Part shown: piece after piece, positions 37,922-49,938 of the stretch
How positions within the stretch are numbered: position 1 is the first letter of the stretch
Layout of the letters: every line of letters begins with the position of its first letter
Source of the DNA: Paragonimus skrjabini miyazakii
Lineage: Eukaryota > Platyhelminthes > Trematoda > Plagiorchiida > Troglotrematidae
NCBI GenBank assembly: GCA_014338405.1
Contig: JTDE01000903.1
Span: forward strand, 83,389-147,388
Reading direction: 5' to 3'
Length of the DNA stretch: 64,000 nt
The notes under the pieces: generated by a model
Told to the model about the DNA's origin: nothing
Databases searched by the model: none
Seen by the model: the letters and a program-made list of their open reading frames with translations, nothing else
Translations under genes and position numbers: made by a program

Positions 37922-38000
37922 GGGTTACACGGTGGTGTAAGGGAATGCCATTTGTTTCGCAAACAACCTACCGGGCTCCGAGGTTTGATTGCATCAACCT
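37922..38000 (+). repeat. Possible tRNA-derived SINE head
   Basis: An A-box-like ACACGGTGGTGTAAGGG is followed about 40 bases later by a B-box-like AGGTTTGATTGC (37981-37992, three differences from GGTTCGANTCC). The spacing and order fit a pol III promoter of a tRNA-derived repeat. The sequence differs from the hammerhead SINE family and from the tRNA-like site at 6.0 kb. No second copy in the window, so support is limited. Confidence 0.3.
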
Positions 38001-39299
38001 TCAAAAGCGCCAGTTGCTTCTTGTTGTTTTTCGGTGAAAGAGGCTGAAGATATACGGTATGTCTGCGACATAAACACCATTGAGCAAGTGTCCAGCTACG
38101 CCTAATTGCGCACGTTAGATCGGTTTGTCAGGAATCATTGCATTGTATATTATGTGTTTCACATGTTCACCAACCTTTTCATATTGACAACATAAGTGAA
38201 TCCACATAAACATGAAAAAGTCAATGATGGTTAATTCTTATATTGCTAGACATGATTTAGCAAACTGTTTGCTCAGTTGTTTGACTTTGTCTCTCGGTTG
38301 CCAGTTGTTCATTGAACTCGTTACATTCCATTAACCTTGGAATGGGAAGTTCTGACTGAAATGCAACCCTAATCTTAGGCCCGTATCATGAGATTCACGG
38401 GATCTTCAAGAAGAGATGGAAGCTGCAAACACATGTGTAAATTTATACCTCCTTCAGATAGTTTAGTATATAGGGAATAACTTATGGATATTATCAGTTT
38501 CGAAAGGTTGACCATAACAATTGCGGGTTGAACAAACAATCAAAAACAGGCGATCGATAGATCTAATGGAAGCATGTCAATACACATTGCAAACGCAACT
38601 TGGTATGCAATAAACTAAAGCGGACTTAAAGCGATTGAGAAGTTGAGCCTACTTTCAACCTAACCCAAAGCTCATAACGGCCAGCCTGTCGGAAGGCATG
38701 GCTTGATATGTCGAATGTGTGCACTGCATCTGCACGTGAACTCGTCATGCTTTGACGCTGTTATGGCAGATTCAGGTTGAACACATTCGGAAGTCAAAAG
38801 AATGCTCTCTGTAATTTAACTTGCTCAGGGGATACCATAGCTTCCGCGGTACACTTCTTTGGTTATCACTTCGGTTCATTATATTGCGTGACGGGTGTTT
38901 AATGACAGTTCTAGTATTCCACAACTAAGCCTCTTGTGGTGTATTGACATACATCGAGAACTGTCGCAGTTTATGCAACCTGTATAGAAGAAGCAACAAT
39001 CAAGGTGTCACATGTTCCTTCGTGGCGCTCCTTTTTACTGTCGTATTAACTGCAGTGTGTCCTTTCTGAAGTTACAACGGCAATCTCCGATAAGCAGCTA
39101 AACACAAGGTCACATTATCAACTTAAGCACATTCAGAAGGCAGGTTGAGTGAGTTGTTTGCATTAATCTATTGCGTAGCTCAAGCAACGAATTAACTTTT
39201 GGTAAGCCGCTGCTCAAGTGGGAAACAGGGCATTATTATCAGACATCAACATTCCAGGGTCCAGTTTGTGATAGTTGTACCCAGCGAAATACCAGGTAC
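38001..39299. other. No recognisable gene
   Basis: Nothing assigned. The patch 38670-38770 is somewhat GC-richer without a readable frame. Confidence 0.45.
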
Positions 39300-39581
39300 A
39301 ACTGCGGTGACGTGCATGTATATACTTGTATTCCGTATTTTAAGGCGGCAGCCAGTTGTTCCAAATCCAAAAGTTTCTGGGAACCTGTTATATTATACTT
39401 TGTATACCAACGTTATCGTCACCAACTCAGTTGTGAAGTAGATTTGATAGACTATGGGACTTTAAATACGAAAATACTGAAAAGCAAAGACCTTACTATG
39501 GAAATGCTTAGAGCACTATCTGTTACTTACCATCATTCTGAAAGTATACCTGTGAAATTAATCTCGAAGTTACGATTGTGA
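39300..39581 (+). other. Possible Tudor-domain coding exon or remnant
   Basis: The longest plus-strand frame in this part (start 39171) becomes Tudor-like in its second half. An aromatic FWEPVI-type segment is followed by CEVDLIDYGT, which matches the Tudor core strand pattern (V-x-hydrophobic-I/V-DYG). Then come a leucine-rich stretch ending KSKDL and, about 20 residues on, ESIPVKLI, where Tudor domains usually have a proline-containing segment. The frame ends at a TGA at 39579-39581, two bases before a donor-like GTATTT. It could be a terminal exon, an exon with a different 3' border, or a pseudogene. The first half (39171-39300) shows nothing recognisable. In flatworms Tudor proteins act in germ-line/piRNA pathways, but no function is claimed here. 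Confidence 0.35.
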
Positions 39582-42164
39582 AGGTATTTAATAAGCCCAA
39601 GGGACGGAAGATCAATTACATTACAATATCTACGAAGCCTTACAAACGGTGTAAAGTATTCGTTCTGTTGAGGGTCCTAAAAATAAATTAAGGAACAGCA
39701 ACTGATTTCCCTTCCCCAAATGCTTCTGCCCGCTGTTCTCAAGCTGTAAATAAACTGATAATACATGGAAATTTTGTGTAAAATTCGTGTTGGTTACAAG
39801 ACAACACTATAACGCGACTTAGACTTCTACTTAACTGGCCATTGATCAAACTTTTCAAGACATCTTAATCAACCAACAGCAATGCTATCTGTTTGCAGGT
39901 ATCAAGGTCCTAGGGGCCATCTGCTTTAAATATAGATAAGATTATGCAAACCGCTCGGATTGTAGGAAATCTAATCACCTAGATAAATCAGTTAGAAAAA
40001 TTATATTGTAGTTTAAAAAAACCATTTGCACAATCGTTTAGTATTTGCGGAAAAAAAGATTGTGCCGTAGAGGTTTATTGTTACAAACAGTTGATAGTTT
40101 AGAGGAAGTCATTGGCCAGTGTAAACGAAGACGTTTTAAGATGAACTGTAGTATTATATGTTATCTAGGTACTAAATCTATGGAGCTGGCGCCAAACACC
40201 AACAAGAACTTGCCATTAAGAATGTGGAACTCGTCCATATTTGGAATGATTGTCCAATATGTGCAGCTGAAGTTTAGGAGTGTGTATGGCCCTTGGCAAT
40301 CACAGCTACAACGCTGCAAAACAGTCTTGAGTTTACATCAAACCTTCTAGTGAGATCATGCGAATGCCGAAGCTTACCATGTCGGACGGCTTTAGTTAGC
40401 TGAATAGGAACTGAAGTGTACAAACTGATTGTTTCGTCGCCTTTTTGTACCAATACACTTCCCATCCAATCATTGTATCATACGCAAATTTCTTGCTCAT
40501 CACCGAAGTATTTTTCCTCCACTCGGTTCGTTCCGGTAGTCAAGGCAAGATATATCTTTCGACAAATTCACTGGTAGCAACGGTCATTAACTGACGTGTA
40601 GCCAATGGCACAGACCCAGCGGACAAGGTGAAACTGTAGCCCGTATGACCAAAAGAGGAGAGTATTCACAAATTCACAGTCATGTACTTCAAGTACGTTA
40701 AAATACAATCCAACCTGGCAGGTCTCTTCAATAACCTTCAAAATGTTTGGTTACGCTGGGGTACATAATTGAATCCTGAGATTTAGAAGCAGACGATATG
40801 CGTTAATCGAAGGAATCCATGAGTAGAATATGCACAACCCGTGAGTAAATAAACTCATAAATGGTACCACTAAGTACGTTAACACTGACCACCGAAGCTG
40901 TCGGGGGCCAGAAGGCCACACTACTCAGAAGAATGGATGAACGGATGAAGTGTACAATTCACCATACGATTTCCAATAAACAAAGGAACTGAGTGTAGTA
41001 AGGCTAATATTTCAAACGGGCTGTTCACACCTCAACCTTTCCGAGAGTGCCGAACACGATAAAACTCTAAATATGGTACTTTTATTTATTTTCCTGTTTC
41101 TGTCGTCTGTCTACAACATCTTGTCGAAGCCCGTCCAAGTTACCAAATATATAGGTTGCATAATTATGTATACACTTGTCGTCTCTTATTACTGTGTTGC
41201 ATACCTTCTGATCGATCAATCACCGTGTGTTTCAATGAATAACAACTGATAAAAACTTATGTAAGATAATTACGAAGCCTCAACGATATATCCCTGTAAC
41301 AGGCATCTTACGTTCTGTTAGGGCCTTTCCATGTAGTGAGTCTGTCGAAACCGGTGTGCCCAAACGTTTTCCAAAATTATTGGATTTGTGATCTTAAACT
41401 AAACGACCATCATTCCAGGTCAGCCTGCAGTCAACGCTCCTGTTCTCGATAGAGAAGGGATTCCTTCGAATCTTTATCATCTACACATGCTTCAATTTGA
41501 CCACTTTTAGCGGAGTGCTAACCGTGCAACAATTTAACATCATTTTTATTCAGTTCATGAAATTTACCTTGTTGTTTGCGCTTTCAATTCGTTATCTGTA
41601 AAAGCAGCTCAACCATATGGTTCATTTGTGAACACAAGAATAGTGAGTCACAAGAACACCGCGTATTGAGGATACCGTTGAAGTTTGACCACGTGATACA
41701 CCTAGCCTGAACGGACGTCTTGGCGCGGCGATACTTCCGCGATTGGATATCAGTTATTGTCCGGCAGGAACTATCACCTGGGGGAGATGTTTGGTTTCGC
41801 ATACGGCAAAATAACAAACAGCAACATACATAAGATCACACGTCTGCCGGACATATTGGACTTTTATAAAATCCGTCCACTGGTAAATAAATTACATTTT
41901 GTAAAAAAAAATATATTAGTTAGTTTCGTAGGCTTTCTCAACCAGCTTTTCTAATCCCCAGTAGAGGAGAGCGCTCTAGTGAGAAACATTAGTCAGGTTG
42001 CAGCTCTAAATTACTACCTAAAAACGATATCACAGCTTCAGGGTTTAATTTCCACTAGCTTCGATATATATTAATATAGCGCGATAAATTTAGTGTGTTC
42101 TTGTCTGTTTAAAGTAGTGGTGAAGTAATGATCAGTGTGTGTTTCGGTTGACAGCTTTCTTTAA

Positions 42165-42210
42165 AAGCCCTTCTTTAAAACTTATTGTCTCTTGATTAGC
42201 TGAAGGGCTT
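42165..42210. repeat. Short inverted repeat
   Basis: AAGCCCTTC (42165-42173) and GAAGGGCTT (42202-42210) are perfect complements with a 28-base loop. It could form a hairpin but is not followed by a T-run and lies in no known element. May be chance in 64 kb. Confidence 0.5.
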
Positions 42211-45200
42211 CACTGAATAATACGTTGCTATTAACCTTTAATTCACCAAAAGCCAACGAGCGATTATGTGTTCACGTTTCTCCGCAGCTTACTGAATTGA
42301 GATTAAGAATTAAAACTGACATTCCTTATTGTAACATGCAGCAAGCGCGCAGAGTGACTTTGCATTGTGTAACAAAACGTGCTGCTATGTTTTCGGCACC
42401 GTTTCAGTTTTCGTTTGTGTAAGTCGTGTAAATGGCTTACTGGGCCTTGGTCTCATAATTGTTTGTGTTGTGTCTTTTACAGGACTGTTGCTGGAACCCT
42501 TACTTTGCAAAAACGCTGTCCCCCGGTATCTACACGTTGCCCTAAAGTTGATCCACGAGTGTTTCGGGCATTCAGAGTAAAAACGTTCGGGTTGTACGTT
42601 AGGGTACAGTGACATAATGTCAAAAATAATCGATCAACCTCCTAGACCTAGCCGATGTAATACCGTTGTGACTAAATTGTTTCACCTGGCGTAGATTTAC
42701 CCAACCTCTTGAATACAGCCTCATTAGGTCTGCCGGGGAAAGTAGCAAGCATACTACTTCCAACTTGTTCGACCTTTTACACAGCCCACACAAGACAATT
42801 CGTTGACCAGAGTTAAAGCTGAACTACGCAGTTAATTAAATCGATGGTTTCGTAAAATGTTTCATGAAACCAGAAAATCGATGGACAGATGGATAGCTTG
42901 TTCTGAACTACTAGAACTGTCACACCAAGACAAACACGAATTTGAATTGGCTAACCTACTCGGAAGACGTTTGTTTGTTTGTCTCGTTCTTGAGTGTTAA
43001 TTCAACTGGATGACACTTAGCAAGACAAGTTAATGTGTGACTGGGTCATCTGAAATATGAGATTGTGGTTGTTGAATGGCAGGTGAGGTCTTCAATGTCT
43101 TTCGTGTGCACAGCGACCAAAACTAAGAAAAATGATTATCCCGCTGTTAGTCTTAGTTAATCAGGATGTGAAGCCAACCCTAATGCAGGTGTAACATACA
43201 GAGATACACCAGTGACGCTTCTGTCCTGGGCAGATCAAGGGATAAAGACTTTTCAGCTGACCACATGGCCACGAAATCAAACCACACCACTTGCACTCCC
43301 TTAGGTTTCCATTGGCAGGGCTTAGCTTACTTCCAATCTCTTACTAATATTTATTGTGGAATTTATAATTTCATGTTATATGCATTCGCGCAGTGTACAA
43401 ACTAATTTAAAATCAAAAATATTCTCATAATATTCTTAACTTTTCATCGGCGTGCTATGAGGAGAAAGACAAAATCACACGCGGACCTATCGGCATACGC
43501 GTAGCTACGATGTTAAAATGACTAGTTAAAGAACTGAAAGACATTAGATGAAACTCCAGAGGAAATTATCAAAATTGCGAAGTTTTATCGGACGGCGTGA
43601 AAGCTGATAACTAATTAGTGCGGTCTTATTTTTACATCCATGGCTTTCAGTTTTGTAATGTTAAGATAATCATGATCCATAGAGTGGTCGTATAAATACA
43701 ACGCGCACTGCATAATCATTCTGGTGACCATCTCGTTGGCTTATAATCTGTTTAATTCATGACACCAACCCTGTCCATGCTTTCTTTAGTTAGCAAAAGC
43801 CTTTGTCAGTTTGATTCAAAGCCCCAAGATTTCAAGGGTCCTGATTAAGATTAACTAGTTTTTGTCATTTGACTGATTCGACGAAGTTTAAATACCGACA
43901 TCGTGTGGTAACATAATCCTTATAGTCAGCATCATTATCATGACCACGAAAGTCAATAGAAATAATTACGGTACAGTGACAAGCATCAAAAGTTTGGCTA
44001 TGCTGGTCATTGCGTAGCTGTGGAAAGCGTGCTGTTGCCTTGATCGTGTTACTTAACGTGTACGCCGTACTAACAGTGCTATTGGAAGTTGGCAAAGTTA
44101 GCAAATATTGTCAATATGGTTTGAATATATAACCAAAAGATTGTGTTATTTGTGCTTGGTGATGACTAATTGGCGTGCTAGTGTGCACACGTAGAATGAC
44201 AAAAACATTGTTACCTGGCTAACAAGAACACATCGTAGGCTTTCCAGTATCATCTCCATTATGCATCAGGTTCATTCAATGCAATATTTTGTCGCCATGG
44301 GGCAGACAAACTAACACTGGAAAATCTAAGAACCATCCATCACAGACTATGCTGAACGATGTGACATGTGCAGTCTACTCAAGTAGATGATTTGATTCAA
44401 GTGCTTCTGCAACAGTCATTGGGAGCCGGTTGTCTTTCGCAGAATTGTTGAGGTTACTTTCGGATTTGCGCTAAGAACGGCTTCTTGTTACCTTACAATC
44501 TCACCGCCGTTTATTTTATCCCAAAAACTAAGTTCATCGTCTGTATTGCCTCGTTTGCACTCTAATGTTTAGAGCATGAGAGTACCTTTAGATCATTGGA
44601 ACAAGTTGACCATTTCTGGTAGGTTCACCTGGTTGCACTGACTGGAACATGGATTATGTTGCCCATTCAAGATTGAACACTCAAAATCCGTGTAGCATGA
44701 ACATGACGTAAGAAACGCAAAGTACAATGCCATTAAACTGAGACTAAGCAACATAATAATTTGCTTACTGGTAGTTGCACCTGAAACCTGTACTTTCCAC
44801 TAGGTGGTGATACACGTCCGGTTTTGGGAACGCCTAACGCCTAAAGTGAGCCAGCACGTAAATTTGAAGGTATTGTCGCAAGGTGGTTGACCACACAACG
44901 CTTACTCTCACGTTTTCTGCATACTTCATTTCTTATAAATGCTTATCATTAATTGTCACTAGTTCGTCAGTAGCTTGCTGTTATGTTTGTGCACTTTCGT
45001 ATATGTGATATTGCTAAAGCGTTGGGTGACTGTGTATTTTATTGGTCGAATATAACAATTAGGTGGAAAATGTACAAACGAGGGGATCTATAAGAAAGGT
45101 TGTAGCGTGTTGTTAATATTATTCGGTCGTCTCAGTTACGTTGAAAATCTTTATCGTGTCTATTTTTGGTGAATTCACGAACTTTGAAAACCGTCCATGT

Positions 45201-46331
45201 GTTTGCTTCTGCTTAACTGGTAAGCTCATTGGTTAACAAAATTGAAACAAACAAAGGTTGTTAATGCAAAATAGAAGGCGCCAACCGTTTTTCCCGCTTC
45301 CATTTGAAAATGGGGACCTAATGATCGATCTGCTACCCTGAAGTTTACACACAAAATTTGGTCAAATGTTTTTTCGTCACTGTGGGTTACTGATTAATTA
45401 TGTACGAACAAGTTGCGCAAAATTTGTTCGGTTGAAACAAATGTTACCTTTTGCGGAATCTTTAGTTAGAGGCACAATATTTACCTTCATAAAGTGACCT
45501 ATTTATCGGTTCACACAAATTTAGTTTGCGAAGGTTTTTCCAATGGAAATTCGGCCTGTCTCATGACAATTTTTTATTCCGACATCTCATGAAATTTAAT
45601 TTTAAAAAAGGATGACTTAAAATCTATCAATTACTGGTAGTGCAAATTTTTAGGTAGGTTTACAAAGGCAAATTGATTTTAAAAAATACTTTTTTTGGAA
45701 GCCTCACAAAAAATATACTTAAACAACAATATGTTTCCAATTTGAGAATGAATGAAACAAATAAAGAACACTTTGACGAAGGTCGCGATTGGTGCTTTAT
45801 CAGTTCATCTACCGACGAATTATCAAAGCTCATTACCTGGTTCTATTACTCATTCAACTCGAAAAAGTCTTCAGCTAGCTCAGTCTGGTGATGTGGAACG
45901 AAAGGAATTGACGAACTGGACTTTCACCAAATTAACTTAAATAACAGGGTCAACTTTGCATTTGCTCATCGATCTGTTCAGTGACTGGAAAAACTCACTG
46001 ATTCCACATTTACCGCACTAAATCTAACCAGGAAAAGAAAGTCAGTGGTGCGGTCTACGGCATTTACCTCATTTACAGTTCGGAATAGCCGCTATCAATC
46101 CTGCTAGGTCTTCGATAACTCAGATCGAACAGCGTGACGCTCTCCAAGCAAGCCTGTGGAATTGTATTGCTGTGTTTTGAATCGCAATTAGTCAAGATAT
46201 GTCAAGATAGTAGTACGCTTCCTTACCACGGGAAGTTACCTATCAATTTTTCATATGCTTATAATTTTGGCAGACAAAAGGCTTAACTAACGTAAGGCCT
46301 TGAATTAACTAGTATTAGTAACACTAATCAC

Positions 46332-46344
46332 ATATATATATATA
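46332..46344. repeat. AT microsatellite
   Basis: A run of about six AT dinucleotides. Ordinary simple repeat. Confidence 0.9.
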
Positions 46345-47442
46345 CTGTGAATAGTTTAACGAGCAGAAACAACCGCTACCAATAGAAAATAATCGGTGGT
46401 TCAGTTTCGCATTTAATTCAGAAAAAAGAAGCTTGTATGTTTGCAGTAGTTGAGCTACTTACAGGAATACCGCGAACAGAGGGTCTATGCAACTGTATGC
46501 ACGTACTAAGATTTCGAGGAAATTATAGAAGTGCTGTTATAGATCAGAAGAAAAAAGTATGGGGTGTAAGTGAAAGTAGGAATTTTGTTAGTCTTTTCAC
46601 ACACTGTGAAATGGTTGAAAAGACAAAGAAAAGGACGTCCTACAGGAAATACTATTAAAACGTCATATATTTTCAAGAATCCCTCAGCTCACAGAAAATC
46701 TTTTGACGACAAACCGAGCATGGAATGCTGAAGTGTGCTTGTCGTTACTACCTTCAATAATCTGCTAATTGATCGGCATTAGTTATTGCCTGATACTTGA
46801 TGAACTGTCAGCATGATTTTTTTCACAGTATTTCGCCAAGGACTCAGTACTGGCGTGTTGTTTTCCCAGTCGGTGCTTGCTTTGCAACTTTGCATACTTG
46901 TAGGATCTCCAGTTATCGTGTCAACTGTCCCTCTGATTGTTTGAAAATTTTCAGCCAACTAAGGTATTAATGATCTCTACGAGTCTTGCACTTTTGTACA
47001 GAAGATATTATGGACGGTGCCAAAGAGTGAATCATAGGGCAACAATTCATTTCGTGTCCTTCAGTAGTTTCATCGCATTCATACAAACACCGGATGTGGG
47101 ATGCCACTTCCATTCTATATATCCTTGTGCTCATTAAGTAATTAATGCCGCGAGTCTCATGTCACCTGAATCAGAAGAAGTTATTTAGTGGTTGGTGTTT
47201 TTTCTACAGAAGTGAACAGAGGTGCCACACAGGGATTCTCTGTCTTCAAGACCCGAGTGCGTTCCCGGTTGCTTCGTGCTAATTTGCTTGAAAACATGGA
47301 AGTACGCACAAAAGCGATAGGATAAAGACGATGGTAAAATGTAAGATATCCGCAACAAATTTAGTACGAAGTCAAACAGTTTGGTTATCGTGGTTAACAT
47401 GTTATTAGTAAATTGATTAATAATTACACAACGTTATGAACG

Positions 47443-47501
47443 AGTTGTAATACTCTACGTTTCAACCACTTCGTGTGGCTTTCCTCAGGAGTGTTGTAAT
47501 T
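47443..47501 (-). ncRNA. Small hammerhead variant of the PLE-associated type
   Basis: Read on the minus strand: stem I ACTC pairs with GAGT (four perfect pairs, extendable outward across one mismatch). The core strand is CTGAGGA (variable position 7 is G), followed by the extra A seen in this variant class. Stem II is AGCCAC/GTGGTT around ACGAA, six pairs including a G-U. Then GAAA, and stem III ACGT as a loopless two-pair palindrome, then A as the cleavage base. The unit is flanked on both sides by the same eight bases ATTACAAC, as expected for one unit of a former tandem array. Such minimal variants are described as PLE-associated and as cleaving in dimeric form. No PLE coding sequence was recognised next to it. 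Confidence 0.65.
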
Positions 47502-49335
47502 GAGATCACAGTGTGTGATTTCGAAAGATTATGTCTCAGAATGGTCCATTTCTTGCTTAGAAAGAAGAACTGAGTGTATTAGTTTCAACTCATCTTCAGT
47601 CAGGGGGCTTAGTTCACACTCCAGGAACAAACACGAACTTACTAGGCTCCCACGCCAAGTATAGTGTTGTCAACAAATACTAAGAACATTTCGGAGTCAG
47701 ATCATGAAACCCTGTTTGAGGAAAAAGTAGAGATATTACCAATGCTGTTGAGAGTCCAAAGAGCTCAACCTGAAAGATTTGTACTTTTTTTAGGATACCA
47801 GTTCGTTATTCCATTTTTAATAACAATGAGCTTGACAAAAGGCTTTTTGACATGAGCTGCCGTTTATAGCATCAGGGACACACAGTAACCTCGGCCGAAA
47901 AACAAACTATCTAAGGCGGATGGAGTAAACCATAAACAAGAGTAAACGTAAAAATTAGACATTTTTTTAATCTAGGTATGCTACTGCTTGCTGTACATTG
48001 CAATTTTAGTTGGCCTTCATGATGAACGATCTTAATGATCATGAGGTCCATAACCAGCTTAGTGACACCTACCCACTTTACTAAACTGACTAAAATGAGG
48101 CTTTGTTCTCTGATCATTCACAGGTTTGTGCAGCTGTTGGTGACCTCTGTTAAGAATTCCAATGAGACAAACACTCAGTTGCCATGCATAGCATGTGCAT
48201 TGACCATCATAGATTGTGCAAACTGCCTATCCGACCAGCTAAGCACGCACACCGAACATTCCGAAATAAGCCCTATCAAATAAACGTGCTGCTTGCGTGG
48301 GCGTTTTACTTGGTGTTGATTGAATGATGGAAACATTAGTGATCAACCACAAAGTGATTGTGGATGTTTTGTCCTGAACAGGTAAGGTATCCAAACCACA
48401 AAAGTAATATATACGTTTTCATTAAACGACAGTCAGACGTCTTTTTGACGTTAGAGGTGACGCAGGTTGACACTGGTAAAACGTGCCATTGTTATTTACA
48501 CACATCTCATCAGTAATAAGACATATCAATGGGATGGCGCCGCCAAAGCATATGAAAAGGTTCACAACTTCAGATTAAATGTGTGCAACAGAGAACGTGG
48601 GTATAACGGTACAGTGATCTTAAACCGGTATTTTGCTCATCAAGAGTGTGAAACCTTTTCATACATACCTGACCGGTCATCCAGTGTGCTCATCGTATTT
48701 CGTATTTAACTACCTTAGTTCAATCCTTCTTCTCCATATCAACTTGCCACTCAGCTTCACTCAACCCTCTGAACTGAAGGGCTTCACCAAGCGCAAATTG
48801 TTTGTCGATTCCTAACAGTGGAAACGAATTCCTGTTCAGCATAGCATGAAACGTTCTGCCGTTCAAGTGTAAGCTGACGTTAGTGTTCCTATTTTTTATT
48901 GATACCAAATGAGCAGGCAAAGAAGAACCCAATGATTAAACTACGTTGTCCTTAAAACGTCTTACTTAAATGACCTTGAGGATGCGCAGGTCTCCTCCGG
49001 ATAGGTGAATTCACCACGATGACTGATTCCAGCAATAAGTTTGTGTCACCGCGGTTGGCTGCTTCTCAGCTATGACCGACATCCAGGAGTAAAGTTCAGA
49101 TGTTCTATATTCTGCGTGTTATCAAAAGCTTTAGTCATTCGGAGGGTTTAATCCGCTTTTCGGCGTAATTCTAGAAGGGCCGCACTACCGGATGAGGAAA
49201 TTGGCCCCCGTTTAACCGTTTGGTAGAGGTATTACCTAAACTTTGCCGGATGGAAAAGTTACTTGAAAGGTGCGTAAATTTAGCCCAACAAAATCCATAC
49301 TTGCTTAAATCGCGCGAAAATTCCCAGCGAATTCA
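47502..49335. other. No recognisable gene
   Basis: Short frames (for example 47664-47855 and 48467-48709, plus) without a family. The part 48960-49330 is GC-richer than average and adjoins the foldback element; it may be part of a larger insertion. Confidence 0.4.
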
Positions 49336-49337
49336 TG

Positions 49338-49497
49338 AAAAAAAATGCCGTGTAGCGAACAAGCTCGTTCTCAGTGATTCATCATCAGGCTAAGTACATC
49401 ACATTTATATCACGAATTTTACAAGGGAATCATTAAAGGGGATGAACAAGGAATGGGTGGTTAATCAGGTCAGTCAGTTCAATATCACGCTGCAATC
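49338..49497 (+). repeat. Left arm of foldback element
   Basis: Inverted copy of 49780-49938. The best conserved block is the outer 60 bases (identical apart from two to four positions), including the sequence GTAGCGAACAAGCTCGTTCT. Confidence 0.8.
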
Positions 49498-49779
49498 AAG
49501 TACCCACTTGAACCGTGGGTCTTGACATGCTAACAGGGTGCGGGGTGGGCCATGGCAGATCCTACGCCTGAACAAAACATTTCTGGGTGCACAGGGATGG
49601 GTGTACAGGCCAATTCCAACAGCTTCAGCTGTGGACAGAATCCTACGCCTCACTGCCCTCAACTAGGTAGCTTTAACTCGGTAGATAGGGCAAAATGCGT
49701 CCGTCTCATTGACAGAGTGATTCAAATTCCCCAAGTTTGATAGTATGGCACTGTTGTCAGATTTCGTTATTCCACTGTT

Positions 49780-49938
49780 GATTGCAGCGTGACATTGAAC
49801 TGATTGGCCTGATTAAACACCCATTCCCTGTTTACCCCCTTTAATGATTCCCATGTAAAATTCGTGATATAAATGTGATGTATTTAGCGTGATGATGAAT
49901 CACTGAGAACGAGCTTGTTCGCTACACAGTATTTTTCA
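49780..49938 (-). repeat. Right arm of foldback element
   Basis: Inverted copy of 49338-49497. Differences from the left arm are mostly transitions clustered in the inner half. Confidence 0.8.

Larger units (their letters stand above)
39582..47442. other. No recognisable gene
   Basis: About 7.9 kb. Protein-like but unassigned frames occur at 40045-40350 (plus, 101 codons) and 45752-45940 (plus). The only structures noted are a nine-base perfect inverted repeat at 42165-42210 and an AT dinucleotide run near 46332-46344. Probably intronic or intergenic. Confidence 0.45.
49336..49938. mobile_element. Foldback / long-TIR element (about 0.6 kb)
   Basis: The left arm (49338-49497) and right arm (about 49780-49938) are reverse complements over roughly 150 bp with about a dozen differences, near 92% identity by eye. 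They enclose a central 285-bp segment that is GC-richer than the flanks. The outer ends are A-rich on the left and T-rich on the right, and similarity stops just outside. No clear target-site duplication. The centre is open for 62 codons in both orientations but resembles no protein I know. Alternatives are a MITE, a foldback transposon, or two copies of one repeat inserted head to head. The high arm identity suggests recent formation or gene conversion. Confidence 0.75.

Noticed and set aside
44360..44560. VDD-like motif as a reverse-transcriptase remnant
   Set aside because: No other RT or element-specific motif could be read around it in any frame.
47570..47605. Minus-strand CTGAAGA and GAAAC near the real variant hammerhead
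   Set aside because: The sequence between the core strands cannot pair and the candidate stem I overlaps the core. Chance similarity.
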